From positions 3,038,001 through 3,102,000 of the forward strand of contig CAVNZM010000006.1 in assembly GCA_963693365.1 (NCBI GenBank): DNA of 64,000 nt, written 5' to 3'. A model generated the notes under the pieces. It worked only from the letters and a program-made list of their open reading frames with translations. It was not told the origin of the DNA and searched no databases. Below, piece by piece: positions 48,201 through 59,552 of this stretch. Within the stretch, counting starts at the first letter, position 1; every line of letters starts with the position of its first letter. The position numbers and the translations under genes were made by a program. This DNA is from Amoebidium appalachense. Lineage: Eukaryota; Ichthyosporea.

Positions 48201-51200
48201 CAAAGCCGTAGGTGCTAAGGCAGGGGCCGAGCCATGAGACTCGGTCCCGACCTCAGACACTGACAAATACCGCCCCCCCCCTCCCCTACACTTATAAGCA
48301 AGCAACCCCGGAGCCCAAGAAGAAACATCAACAGACACAGCATCTATTCCTTTCTGCTCACTCTCCCCCCCTTCCCCCCCCTCCCCCCCCCCGTCTCTCA
48401 CTAGCCCCCCCTCCCCCTCCTTCTCTTCTTCAAACAAAATATAAGCAGCACGAGAGAGAGCATCACAGTCAACCATTGTTTCACCCTTGGCATAAAACAA
48501 TTTATAGGAGAACTCACCGAGAGCCGCGGCCCACTTCTGCATCCTCTCGTTGACCAGACGAGTGGTGCCGGCCATGGCTAGGCAGGGCTTGTGGTCGGTG
48601 TAGACCTCAAACGTCCTGCCTGCGAGTATATACCTCCATGCCTGTGAGACTGCCCAAAAGATAGCATGGGACTCTCTCTCCGGATTGCTATATCTACGTT
48701 CACTTTTACTAAATGAACGACTAGCATAAGCAATCACTCTATCCTGCCCCTCCTGCACTTGATATAACACGGCCCCCTCAGCAACCTTACTTGCATCACA
48801 CCGAACTTTAAACATCCCCCCCCCGGCCGAAAAATCAGGATGAACAAGCATACTCGAAGACTGCAAAGCTAACTTAAGCTTTTCGAAAGCAGAAACAGCA
48901 TCAGCATTCCAATCAATTCTATTCTTCTTCTCCCCCCCCCGTCTGACTAGTTAACGGCAAAGCAAGCATACTATAATCCTTAATATAACGACGAAGATAA
49001 TTAGTTAAACCTAAAAATTGCCTTAGTTGAGTGACAGTCTGAGGACGGGGCCACTCAACTATGGCCCGGATTTTCTCCGGATCAGGGGCAAGACCATTAC
49101 TAGACACAATATGACCTAAAAACTTAACCTCCGGCACACCAATCACAGTCTTGCTACCGCTAATACGAAGACCAGACTCACCCAAAGCTAAAAATACTTT
49201 TTCACAATTATTAACTAACTCCTCAAATGACCTACCTTTAATTAAAACATCATCCAAATAAGGGTGGCATACATCCAAATGAGGGTGGAGAATTTTATAC
49301 ATTACCCGGCACAACATAGCTGGAGAGGAGAGCAAACCCATCGGCACCACCTTGTACTGGAACAGCTGGTCACCCAGTGCAAAGGCAGTCTTCTCCTTGC
49401 TGCTCTCCTCCAACCTTATCTGCCAAAAAGCTGCTTTTAAATCAAGTTTAGCAAAGTGAGTATAGCCGTGCAGCTGTGAAAGCTGCTCGTCTATGTTAGG
49501 GAGAGGCCATTGGTCTGCCTTAGTGATCCGATTCAGAGCCCTGTAATCGTTCACTAGACGCCAAGATGTAGCTTGTCGTATCCTATTGTATGTGTACTAG
49601 AGACGCGGCACTCTACTAAGTGTACACACACGAAAAGGAACGAACGTGTACGGAAAAACGGTAAAGTTTATTCAGACCAGGCTCCGACGGGCAAACTTAG
49701 ATCCGTACGGAATGAGTCTAAGTTACGACTGAGGCCATCAAGGCCGTGCCCTCAAAGATCATCATCACCTGGCCCCCTACGATGCCACATTCCATTAACA
49801 TTCCGATCTACTTTTATCGTGCGCCTGCACGAGCTAAGTCGATCTACTCAACTAATATATTTATCCAAGTCTCACCCCTCACCCTCCCCCTAGTGGCACC
49901 GCAGAGTCTAAATCTACATTTCATACTATCCTCCCCCCCCCCCCTCCCTCCCCCCTTTCCTCTACATCGAAATATATAAATACGTTTGGCAACATATACT
50001 ATCAAACCTTGCCAATACTTACAAAAGGGCTTCTGCCCGAACAATCACATTCCTAAGTCCTCCTACGATCTATCCTACACACTAATTAGAATTCTATTGG
50101 ACGGCTGTCCCGGCTGACGTGGTCCAATGCCCTGCGCCGGCAGAGGCAAGATGCACGCAGCTGCCAGACAGCTATCTTGAGGCCTCGGACTTGATCTTGA
50201 TGATCTGTGGACCTGGGCCACCCCCCCCCCCCCCCCGATCTCGATCGTAGACTTAGGCTAATCTGCTGAGACGGATTAGTATATGTCAGTCGCCCCACCG
50301 GAAACGGGCACGTTCAACTTGAAATCATGCGACTTTTCCGTGTCTCCCGTTTTCCGCAAGCTGCCAACTGTCCCCGTCGCAGAAATCGACACTCGATACT
50401 CCTGTCATAAAAAGATTAGAACTTACAGATTTCGAGAACAGCGGGGGGGGGGGGGGGGGGGGGGGGGGGGGAAAGGGGGGGGGGGGGAGGGAGACGGAAG
50501 AGGGAGAGAGAGACGGGGAGACAAGGGCAGGGGACGGCGCGGGAGAGGAGAGGGATAAGGAATTCGAAAACAACAGCCAAAAGGTAAACAAAAAGTAAAC
50601 TCATTACCAAAACCAATAATTATGAAACCCTCCCTACCACAAATTACGTATCAAACAGAAAGGGAAACAGCAACCCACCGACTCGTATGACGGATGTGAA
50701 AAAAACAAGAACAACAGGGCCCGGGAAGGGCCGCGAGAGGTGGGGGCCGGGAGGGGAGGGGAGGGAGCCGGCAACTGAGGGGACTGAGGGAGGGGGGGGA
50801 GGGGAGAGGGGGGGTTGGGGAGGGGAAAGAGAACATCAATTTAAACAGCAAAAGCCATGACACTGAGTCAAAAGACCAAAGAACCAGCAAAAGGCAAAGC
50901 AGGTCCCGGCGGGCAAGGAATAAGGGAACCCAGGAAGAAGGGAAGGGCAAAGGGAAAGACACTTACTGTAGCTTCCGGCAGTTCTGAGTCACTGGGAAGG
51001 AAACCTGTAATCCCAATCATCCGGCCATCCATCTCTCCCACATATCCAGCAGCTTGAAGAAATCTTTTCACTTCAAAAAACACAAGAACGTTTGTATCCA
51101 CTTGACATTGTTCCATTTCCTCTGCCTTAAAAGTTTGCACCTGCGCTCGGAAACCAGTACCAGGTACTGCCACAATTTGTTCCAGGGAAATAGTAGTATT

Positions 51201-51233
51201 GTTGTGTCCCACTACCCTCCCACCCATACTCAT
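45240..51233 (-). CDS. Gene B, split by a Ty3/gypsy insertion (disrupted)
   Basis: Exon 1 runs 51233-50967 (first ATG, MSMGGRVVGHNN; 89 codons, donor ACA|GTAAGTG). Exon 2 begins at 50401 after TTTTTATGACAG and is read to 50289. There a 4.7-kb retrotransposon starts; the frame resumes at 45546 beyond it and ends at the stop 45240. Counting one copy of the 5-bp target duplication, exon 2 is 420 bp, exactly 140 codons, so the pre-insertion gene was intact: 228 residues in all. The protein has no membrane segment or signal. Its C-terminal third is Pro/Ser/Lys-rich and ends KKKKDSEKPEC. No family recognised. A TATAAAAG lies only about 12 bp upstream of the first ATG, so translation may start at a later Met such as EEMEQCQVD. 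Exon 1 is duplicated at 38402-38668. As assembled the gene is broken unless the element is spliced out. Confidence 0.8.
45552..46274 (-). repeat. 3' LTR of the gypsy element
   Basis: 723 bp. On the coding strand it begins TGACATATACTAATCC and ends ATAGGATACGACA. It contains a poly-C/G stretch whose length differs from the other LTR. Confidence 0.93.
46275..46284 (-). other. Polypurine tract of the gypsy element
   Basis: Minus strand GGGGGGGAGT immediately upstream of the 3' LTR start. Confidence 0.6.
46477..49563 (-). CDS. pol: Gypsy pol remnant: RT (C-terminal part), RNase H, integrase, chromodomain
   Basis: Three adjoining minus-strand frames. 49563-48919: RT from SWRLVNDYRALN onward, with HPYLDDVLIKG standing at the usual YxDD site as YLDD. 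48866-47268: RNase H (RCDASKVAEG, PERESHAI, YTDHKPCL), integrase zinc finger (HEHPMAGHLG...CMHCQ near 47990) and catalytic D, D, E (VAVDVVGPF, LLTDRSRVF, ISERVH). 47163-46477: GPY/F module (LFIGPYKIVARLGPTEYKV) and a chromodomain (VDKIMDKKVIEG...YYLIRFEGGYQEDQWLPE), which in chromoviruses targets integration to chromatin. The joins near 48935 and 47280 are apparent frameshifts, each inside a G run (about 9 and 7 G). The N-terminal part of pol and all of gag are gone. Confidence 0.93.
49574..50288 (-). repeat. 5' LTR of the gypsy element
   Basis: 715 bp. Its inner end abuts RT coding sequence directly, with no primer-binding site, marking an internal deletion junction at 49573/49574. Confidence 0.93.
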
Positions 51234-51608
51234 GCGCACACCCTTTTATACCCCATCGATTAACGCACATTCTGGAACATCATACACCTGCCATGCAACC
51301 TCAATCACCTATGTCCACAACCTTCCCCAAAAAAAGGACATGAACAAAAAACAGAAAAGAGAGGAGAAAAGCTCAACAACCAAAACAGAAAAGAAAACCA
51401 GGACAACACCAACACCTCATCGTGACCAGTAACATACACACACACTCCCTGCCAAAAACTCAATGGTTCCCGAACACCCTAATCAAGCAATTCCATGCAC
51501 ACGACTGTGTTAACCCCCCAAACCTCATTTCACATTCATTCCTACGGTCCCGTAACGTTAACCCAGTCCCCTCTTTAACCGCACCTGTCATAAATTATTA
51601 TTCTGGCA

Positions 51609-51652
51609 TATATAATATACACCAACTACAAAACGTAGCGATCGCATTCAGT
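51609..51652 (+). promoter_or_regulatory. TATA plus TCAGT core promoter of gene C, right copy
   Basis: TATATAATATAC at 51609-51620 and TCAGT at 51648-51652; the ATG is at 51675. Confidence 0.6.
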
Positions 51653-51674
51653 TCAAAGTCTATCCGGTTTCAGC

Positions 51675-52085
51675 ATGGCAGCTGACGGTGGAGAATTGAT
51701 GGCACTACGTACCGATTTCAGAGAGTATTTACCTTCTCTCTCTCCAATTCAACTGAAAAACCCGAAACATTACTGTTTAGCAACAGGAACGCTTAAGTTC
51801 CCCAACTGTTTCAATCCTACAGATCGATGGGGTGCCGGCACATGGTTGGTATATTTCAAAAGTGACACACATGGAGTCTACGGGAAACTGCATGTAGTAC
51901 CAGCCATACAAAAGGTTGAAGGGTACGGACCAATTCACCAAAACGAGAAAGTCAACGTACGTTTTCATTTCCATTGTGTTTCTGGTGAAGAAAGAATACA
52001 AGGCACTCCAGTGTACTTCTACGCAATAGGAACACAATTGCTTTCAACTCCAACTTTAACGCATGGTGATTTCATAAATCCCTAA
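51675..52085 (+). CDS. Gene C, hypothetical 136-residue protein (right copy)
   Basis: Protein identical to the left copy at 39110-39520. Motifs seen are LKNPKHYCLATGTLKFPNCF and GAGTWLVYFKSDTHG; there is no membrane segment or known domain. It is divergent to gene B, whose exon 1 begins 440 bp upstream, so both may share the intergenic control region. Because this copy retains the original downstream sequence, it is the better representative of the ancestral locus. Confidence 0.78.
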   Translation: MAADGGELMALRTDFREYLPSLSPIQLKNPKHYCLATGTLKFPNCFNPTDRWGAGTWLVYFKSDTHGVYGKLHVVPAIQKVEGYGPIHQNEKVNVRFHFHCVSGEERIQGTPVYFYAIGTQLLSTPTLTHGDFINP

Positions 52086-52359
52086 ATCACCGTCGACAAC
52101 AACACCGCGACAGCAACAGGTACAGCCTTCCTACTACATCATACCTACGTACGGTTGTTTACGGTTATTTATCACTGGTATGCCGGTAGTGAAATGTAAT
52201 TGGTTGTTGTTTAATGACTGGAATGGCTGCAAAGAAAATGTCTTTCTGTTGCCGTGGGGAGAGTGTTTATCAACAGCCACTCCCTACCACTCACACGCGC
52301 ATACCATATCATGTGCACGCAAACACACACAAACACACACACACAACACACACACACAC

Positions 52360-52365
52360 ACCTCT

Positions 52366-52403
<38 letters not shown>

Positions 52404-52467
52404 GCGCGCACACACGCACTGCAGACACACACGCACGCACACACACACACACACACATGTGTGCACA

Positions 52468-52523
<56 letters not shown>
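52360..52523. repeat. (CA)n arrays at the duplication edge
   Basis: Interrupted CA arrays, with GCACTGCAGACACACACGCA shared with the left copy. Homology to the left copy ends here. Confidence 0.85.
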
Positions 52524-52526
<3 letters not shown>

Positions 52527-53835
52527 CTGCATCCTCTCCCCTTCCCCTTCCCCCTCCTCCCCCCCGCCCCCAACCCACACACACACACCCATAACACCCA
52601 ACACACACAAATCAACACACCCGCACTGCATAAGTGCCTAACTCCTCTCATATGGTAGCTCCCCCACCCGCACACACACATGCAACTTCCCTCTCCCTAC
52701 CCGATACCTCTTCTACCTCCTCCCCCAACCCGCCTCTCCTTCACCTCCCCCACACACGCACACACACACGCGCGCGCGCGCGCGCTACGCTTCCCCACTG
52801 CCTCGTATGGAGATTGGGCCACAGATCGAGGCTCCGCCGAGATCAGTTTATTACAAATGTACCAGACGTTCGACAATTTTCGATTTGCGATCTAACAAAT
52901 ACCCCAAATTTAAACACCGTGATCCCTCTATGTACACACGCGCGCGCACACACAAACACACACACACGTGTGCCACGCACACGCACAGACACAGACACGC
53001 ACACACAGTCACACACGTGACACACGTGTGTACACACACAGGCACAGTGTGTCCCGACACTATGTACATGCACACGGACATGTACACATGTACATTGTGC
53101 ACGTGACACACATTTGTACCGAGTGTACGTACACATCATGACGTACGCACACACACGGCACACATGTTGTACACATGCACACAAAACGTTAACACTGCAC
53201 ACACGGTGATCAACCGAGTCTGACAAGCACACGCCGCACAACTACACACACAGCACACATGCGTACACAGTGTCACATGTGTGTACCGTGACACACACAC
53301 ACAGCATAGCCTCCTGCCTACTTAGTCGTCAACCGTTAACACCAGTGCATCCGTGTCAGCAGTGCAAGTCACGCGGCACTGTGACAGATCAATTAACACA
53401 CACGTTGTTAATATTCAAAAAACGTCAATTGCAGTTAACACACATGCCACAGAGTCTTCCCACTGCCCACCATTCCTCACACATACCCTTCACCGGTCAT
53501 CGATCGCGAGCAAGAGTGGCCCGGACGAACATAAAAGTAAACGTTGATAAACAGTCACGCCGCTTGTCCTGCACTTCTTATTTCGTTTTCATTCGCAAAA
53601 TAAACACCGACTAGGTTAATCGTCATCCGCGCGTCAAGAGCTGCAGACAACAACTGCAGCAAAAACTGCTACATTTCAATTTGACTAAAAAAGAAAAAAG
53701 AAGTTCAACGGTTGTTACAGTATAATATTCATGTCATAATTATTGTGCATTGTGTAGCGCAGTCACAAATTTTCAATGAAAGAACTTTCGGTTTATGCCA
53801 AATCTGAATCACGACACTGCAACCCCTAATGTGCA
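52524..53835. other. CA-derived and unique DNA, no supported gene
   Basis: C-rich DNA 52535-52600 and (CG)n/(CA)n 52755-52790. A long stretch of degenerate alternating purine-pyrimidine DNA (52920-53310) has many short palindromes such as CACACGTGTG and GTACACATGTAC, a candidate Z-DNA former. 53480-53830 is unique AT-rich sequence with nothing recognised. Confidence 0.5.
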
Positions 53836-53974
53836 ATGTTTAAACACCAGAATTCGCGAAGGCAATCAAATCTGTCTTTAGACTATGGGATGCATATGTC
53901 CGAGGTGTGTTCATTGCAAAATCTCAACGGATCCGACGAGAGGGGAGGGCAGGGGGGGAAGGGGTGCGTGGGGC

Positions 53975-54027
53975 TGAAGGGGGGGGGGGGGGGGGGGGAG
54001 GGGGGGGAAGGAAAGAGGAGAGACGTG

Positions 54028-54111
<84 letters not shown>

Positions 54112-54155
54112 CGTGTGCGCCACGGGCGGGGGGGGGGGGGGGGGGGGGGGGGGAG
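53975..54155. repeat. G runs flanking a (TG)n array
   Basis: G run 53979-54008, TG 54024-54116, G run 54127-54153. The order G-TG-G is palindromic in composition. Confidence 0.92.
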
Positions 54156-54447
54156 GGGGAGGGGCATGCAGGGGTACGGGATAATCATTCGCAAGAGGAG
54201 CAAAAGGGAGGAGAGTCTTTGCAAAACCAAGTAGGTGTGCATGGAGGAACACCATTCAGCACACACTGCTACTGAGCGCCAGGTTACCCGGGCGCTCTGA
54301 GACTGCGTACAGATATACTACATATCTTCGGGCTACGTAACTATCGGTTAAAATCATAAAAAATTAGTTAAAGGTTTCATCCACCAACAACGGTTTCCTT
54401 CCTCACCGAAAACTGCACTCATTCATTCAAAAAAAAAAGGAAAAAAA

Positions 54448-54490
<43 letters not shown>
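54448..54490. repeat. Poly-G run
   Basis: About 42 consecutive G, one of the longest homopolymers in the window. The candidate exon next to it ends exactly at this run. Confidence 0.95.
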
Positions 54491-54492
<2 letters not shown>

Positions 54493-54493
<1 letters not shown>

Positions 54494-54586
54494 TTCAGGT
54501 ACAAGGATCGATCATAGTGGGATCTGGTACCCTTGAAGTTGCTGCATTGAAGACATTCATACGTGGTCTGCTGTGACCTTGGATTC
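54493..54586 (-). CDS. Candidate internal exon with a Cys pair
   Basis: Acceptor CATCCACAG|G and donor AAA|GTCCCC enclose 31 codons with TTYECLQCSNFKGTRSHYDR. The donor is weak and partner exons were not found. Confidence 0.3.
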
Positions 54587-54973
54587 CTGTGGATGTTGGG
54601 CATGTTAGTTGAAGTAATTAGGGAACAAAGGCTAGCAGGGGGGAGAAAAAGGAGAGGGGGGGACGACGGGCTTGTGTGTGCATGCACGCGTGCCGGTACT
54701 GTCTCTGTGCTTGTATGCAAATGAGATCTGTGTCTGTCCGTGCATGTGTCACAGTCTCTCTGTCTGTGTACCCGGTTCTCCGCACGTGTGAGGCTTTTTT
54801 TTTCTTTTGCATGTGTGGCTGTGTGTGTGCGTGCGCACGTTTGTGCCACACAATGTCTTGTGTATGTGTATGGTTAAAAGTTGGGTTTTATGGTGTGTGT
54901 TTGTGTTTATGTATGTTAAGGGAAGGGCAGGAAAGGGGCTGATGGGGGGCAGGAAGGGGGGGAAAGGGATTTT

Positions 54974-55040
54974 CAGAATGCACTACAAGAGTACGCAGTA
55001 CACCACGACAGATAACATAATGTCCCAGAGCACACAACGA
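54974..55040. repeat. Dispersed G-tract-linked repeat, copy h
   Basis: CAGAATGCACTACAAGAGTA, CGCAGTACACCACGACAGAT and AACATAATG follow a G-rich tract, in the same orientation as the copies at 4-16 kb. Confidence 0.55.
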
Positions 55041-55059
55041 GGGGAGGGGGGGACCCGGT

Positions 55060-55345
55060 GGTAGTGGTGGGTGGGTGGGTGGGTTGGTGGTGGTGGTGGT
55101 GGTGGTGGTGGTGGTGGTGTGTGTGTGTGTGTGTGTTTGTGTCTGTGTGTCTGTCTGTGTGTGTGTGTGTGGGTAGGTGGGGGGTGGGTGGGTGGGTGGT
55201 GGTGGTGGTGGTGGTGGGTGGGGGGAGGGGGGGGGGGGGGGGGGGAAGAGGGAAGGGGGGAAAGGCGTGTTCCCTTCGTTTTTTCCTGGTGCATTTTTTG
55301 GGGCCGGTGGCCGCAAAGTGCCTCGAAGGGGGGGGGGGGGGGACT
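55060..55345. repeat. (GGT)n, (TG)n and G-rich block
   Basis: GGGT/GGT repeats 55065-55118, TG 55119-55170, GGT 55185-55220, and G runs 55222-55245 and 55327-55342. Purine-rich GA DNA continues to 55500. Confidence 0.9.
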
Positions 55346-55547
55346 AGAATGCAGCACACTGTATCAAGCACAAATACACAACTGAGACGTATGCAAGAAG
55401 GAGAGGGAAGAAGAGGAAAGGACGAGAGAAGTGGAGATGGAGAGAGAAGGGGAGAGAGAGGAAGAGAGATGGGGGGAGAGGTAGAGAGAGAGCGAAAGAG
55501 ATGTCCAAGACCCCAAAGCAAAGGTGGGGGTTAAAGGGGGTGGGGGG

Positions 55548-55548
<1 letters not shown>

Positions 55549-55605
<57 letters not shown>

Positions 55606-55867
55606 GTGTGTGCGTATGTGTTTGGGGGGACGGGGCTGGATGGCTGGGCACACACACCTAATCCAGGGCCACATATACATCAGGCCTAGACCCACAACTA
55701 GACCTCCTCTTGAGAATGGTCCGTCTACGTGTTTGGCTGGACGCACTCTGCAGTTCATCTAGGGTGTGCCGTAGCTCACACCCGGCACGCTCTAGTTGGT
55801 CTCGTAGCTCAAGTTCACTGTGTGTGTGTACGTGTGTGTACGTGTGTGTACGTATGTACGTGTGTGT

Positions 55868-55957
<90 letters not shown>
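55549..55957. repeat. (TG)n arrays around the last exon of gene D
   Basis: TG array 55549-55601 lies just downstream of the stop codon of gene D. The TG array 55870-55957 lies in its last intron, where the CACACACAG end provides acceptor context. Confidence 0.9.
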
Positions 55958-55960
<3 letters not shown>

Positions 55961-56237
55961 CATAGCTGTAAAAAAAAAAGGAAGGGGGGGGGGGGGGGGG
56001 GGAAGGTTAGATGAAGCCATACTTTCTTTGAACGACAAAATGGCAGAATATTTTTCGTTTGAATAGAAAAAAGACACAAGCAAAACAAAAAAAGAGTGAT
56101 GGTAGTGTGGATAAAAAAAAAGGGGGGGGGGGGGGGGGGGGGGGGGGAGGGGGGGGGGAGGGGGGGGGGGGAAATCAAAAAGGGGAAGAGACCACCCAGT
56201 TCAGAACCAAATAACTACATCCATTCACCAAGATCAT

Positions 56238-56269
<32 letters not shown>

Positions 56270-56368
56270 CTCCCCTCTCCCCCCATTTTTTCTTTTTCTT
56301 TCTTTCTTTTCTTTTCCTTTCTTTCTTTCTTTTTTTCTTTTCTTTTTTTTTATTTTATTTTATTTTAT

Positions 56369-56426
<58 letters not shown>

Positions 56427-57228
56427 GAGACGGAGCGGTGTGCACGTGTCTATCTGGGGGAAAGGAACAAAATAGAAACGATACTACCTTTTTGGGGCTC
56501 GCGATTGGTTGTTTGAACCAGATTCAAGGAGGCTAACAGTAGCTGATTGGCTGACTGACCGGCGCGGCTCATGACTAGCTAGCTCTGCCAGACTGCGCCG
56601 GTCTAAATTTGCCCAGTATCTACAAGGCACTACAAAAACTTTTTTATTAGGCACCCCAAAGCCTGTTTACTATTAGGAAAAGGCTTTATGTGCTTCAAAT
56701 TACTTTCGAATAGTGTGTAACCTCGATAGTAGCTCCAAGGCCAACTTTTGACTAAGCCGCCGTCATATATACATACGCCATAATTGATCATGATCGTGAG
56801 CCAAGTTGGCTGCTATGCCGTTGACCACTAGGAACTTGCTAAAAAAGTAGTAGATTTCTATTTTGTTCCTTTCCACCCCATAGCATTCCCCGCTCCCCCA
56901 CCTGAGCAGAAATCTATGTTTGAGGTACAACCCCCACCTCCCCCCCCCCCCCCATCCCACCCCCCCGTCCCCGGGAGCCCGCCCTTGATGCCCCCGGTGA
57001 CTGTATGGACGAAAAAAAAAACAACAAAATTAAAAGGGCTGAAAGACTATCTCTCTGTGTGCGTACTAGCCTGGGTGTCGGTGTCTCTGTGTGCCTGTGT
57101 CCGTGCGTGTGTGCATGAGCACGTGCTTCAAATTGTTCGTGCATACATTCCATTTCCACGTCTATGTTTTGCACATCACCACAACAAACAACACAGACAC
57201 TACCTAGCCATTTCCAACCATCCAAGCG

Positions 57229-57293
<65 letters not shown>

Positions 57294-57992
57294 GACCCAC
57301 ACACACTCACACACACACACACACACCCTCGCCCCCCCCTCCCCCCCTCCACACACACACACACACACACCCCTCCCCCCCTCCCCCCCCCCTCCCCCCC
57401 CCCACACACACACTCACTCACCGTATCAACTCCTGAGACCTATCATCAATATCGGCTCTCAATTCCGCAACCAACACCGCCAATTCACCCAAAGACAACG
57501 TCGTAATATCCTGTGTGATTATATATGACGGTGGGGGGGATGATGATCTCCCCATGTGGTGTGCATGTAATTCGTTTGGTGTTGTGGTGGTGGAAGGCAA
57601 AGAGAGGGTGGACAGGTTTGCAATGTTGCTGCATGACCCTGCACTAGCAGCACCATCATCACCCTGTGGGCAAGGGGGAAAAAAATAAGTTAAAAAATGG
57701 GGGGGAAACTTTACAAGGTGTGAGATGGGGAGGGGAGGGGGAGGGGAGAGAGGGGGGGGGGGGGGGGGGGGGGAGGGGAGGGGAGGGCATGTATGCATAA
57801 GAAGGGAGCAAAGATATGGAGAGGGAGCGGGGAAACAAAAGGAAAAAGAGAGGGGGGGGGGGGGGGGGGGGGGGAAGAGGGAAGAGGGCAAAGTGCTGTA
57901 CACAGAAGAGGTAAAAAGAGACAGACAGTGGTGATGCAGACATGCAATATAGACACACGGAGAGCAAAGGAATGGAACAAAGCAGGGTCCCG

Positions 57993-58035
<43 letters not shown>

Positions 58036-58290
58036 TGATTGATAATGCCAGATGGAGTCAACTGAAGAGCAATGAAAGAAATGGATCTCGGCCAGGTTAA
58101 AGGGAAAGAATGATTCGGGGACGCACAGAGCTTCCTCCCATCCACATACTAACACACACACACACACTCATACATTCCCTTCCCCTCACTCTCCTGCAGT
58201 CTCCCCTCCCCCTCCCCTTCCTCCCTCCCCCCCCCCCCCCCCCCAAAAAAAAAGACTCCGACAGAAAAACGAAAAAAAAATGCATTTACC

Positions 58291-58331
<41 letters not shown>

Positions 58332-59505
58332 AAACAAAAACAAAAAACAAAAACAAAAAAAAACTTGCTTTTGCCCTGCCTTCTCCTTTTCCCACTGTCT
58401 CTAACAAACCTCAACGATGTGCATGCCTACAAAAACGACATTCTACATACACTTGTCCACACTCACCCCATTGACATTCTCGAGTGGTATTCTCTTGACC
58501 AGCGGCGATAAAAAAACACGATGCCCACCAGTGCGTGGAGGAGACAGCAACCCTAACGACGAGACGCTCACACACAGAGGAGAACCAACTATCGCCGACC
58601 TATTTGTGTGTGGTGAGGATAAAAGATGGTGTGTGTCAAGGATTTCCAGTTCAATGTGGTTGTGTTCATCGCATGTTGCCGTTGTGGTTGGTAATTCGTC
58701 CGAAGATCTGGCCGGTCCGTTGGAAATGCGCGATACAAGCAGGATTCTGTTCTGTATGGGAAAAAGCGTGTTGATTTAGATGGTTAGTTCAGAAATCATA
58801 AAAAAGAGTTGTCAGCAATAAAACTAATAGAACAAGTTAATCTAAGAGCGCAGCCAAGATTAGTGGGAGTATAACCGATCCTTCAGTTTTATGAAAGAGA
58901 AGAGATATAAGATAAATGAAATCAATGAAATCAGAGAAAAAAATTGGAGCTACGATTATAAAGCTCGTAGGACTAAGTGTAGCAATTCCAGAAATAACCC
59001 GCTTATTTTCCTGCAGTTATCACATATTGCGGTTTCCTGAATATAGGAGAGGGAGGCACAGAAGCAGACCCCTTCACCTTCCCTGTGTCAATCTGGGTGT
59101 AATTTTCGCAAATTCTCAAGGGTATACACACATGTGGGGCGGGGAAAAGACACACAGAGAGATGCACCAAGATGTGCATGCAGTCACGCACAAGCTCATG
59201 CACGTAGATAAAAAACAGGTGCCAGCCCATCCGTCCACCAAACCAACCCAACCACATGTGTGGGAAAAACACCACGAAAGAGGCCCAGGAACTATGTGCA
59301 AACATGGTGTGCACACGCACACATGCACACACACACAACCACACACGCGCTTCGCTCACACAGGTTAACACAAAAACACACACACGCACACGCACACACA
59401 CACACACACACGCACACACACACACACACACAAACACATGCTGAGAGGGCCATCTGCACAATGAAATTGCACAAAGTCAAGCACAAACCACCATACGGCG
59501 GGGAA

Positions 59506-59552
<47 letters not shown>

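Larger units (their letters stand above)
45552..50288 (-). mobile_element. Ty3/gypsy chromovirus-type LTR retrotransposon, 5'-deleted, 4737 bp
   Basis: Direct LTRs of 723 and 715 bp (45552-46274, 49574-50288) have TG...CA ends. A 5-bp target duplication GTCGC flanks the element (45547-45551, 50289-50293). The LTRs differ by C-run lengths and a few bases, so the insertion is young. Minus-strand pol domains lie between them, but the 5' LTR is joined directly to the middle of reverse transcriptase. The primer-binding site, gag, protease and the first part of RT are missing. A polypurine tract lies beside the 3' LTR. The element cannot be autonomous. It interrupts gene B. Confidence 0.95.
50440..52521. 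repeat. Segmental duplication, right copy (uninterrupted)
   Basis: Same sequence as 37880-39731 plus 43325-43568. It carries the gene B exon 1 and gene C pair. It keeps the empty target site of the LTR element at 52290-52302. The left boundary is a G run next to gene B exon 2; the right boundary is within a CA array. Confidence 0.9.

Noticed and set aside
52920-53310. Inverted-repeat-rich region as a replication origin or element end
   Set aside because: The palindromes are what a degenerate CA/TG alternation gives by chance. No larger inverted symmetry was found.
58417-58779. Plus-strand frame of 120 codons
   Set aside because: The opposite strand carries a splice-bounded exon of gene D whose phase fits its neighbours. 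The plus frame is its shadow.
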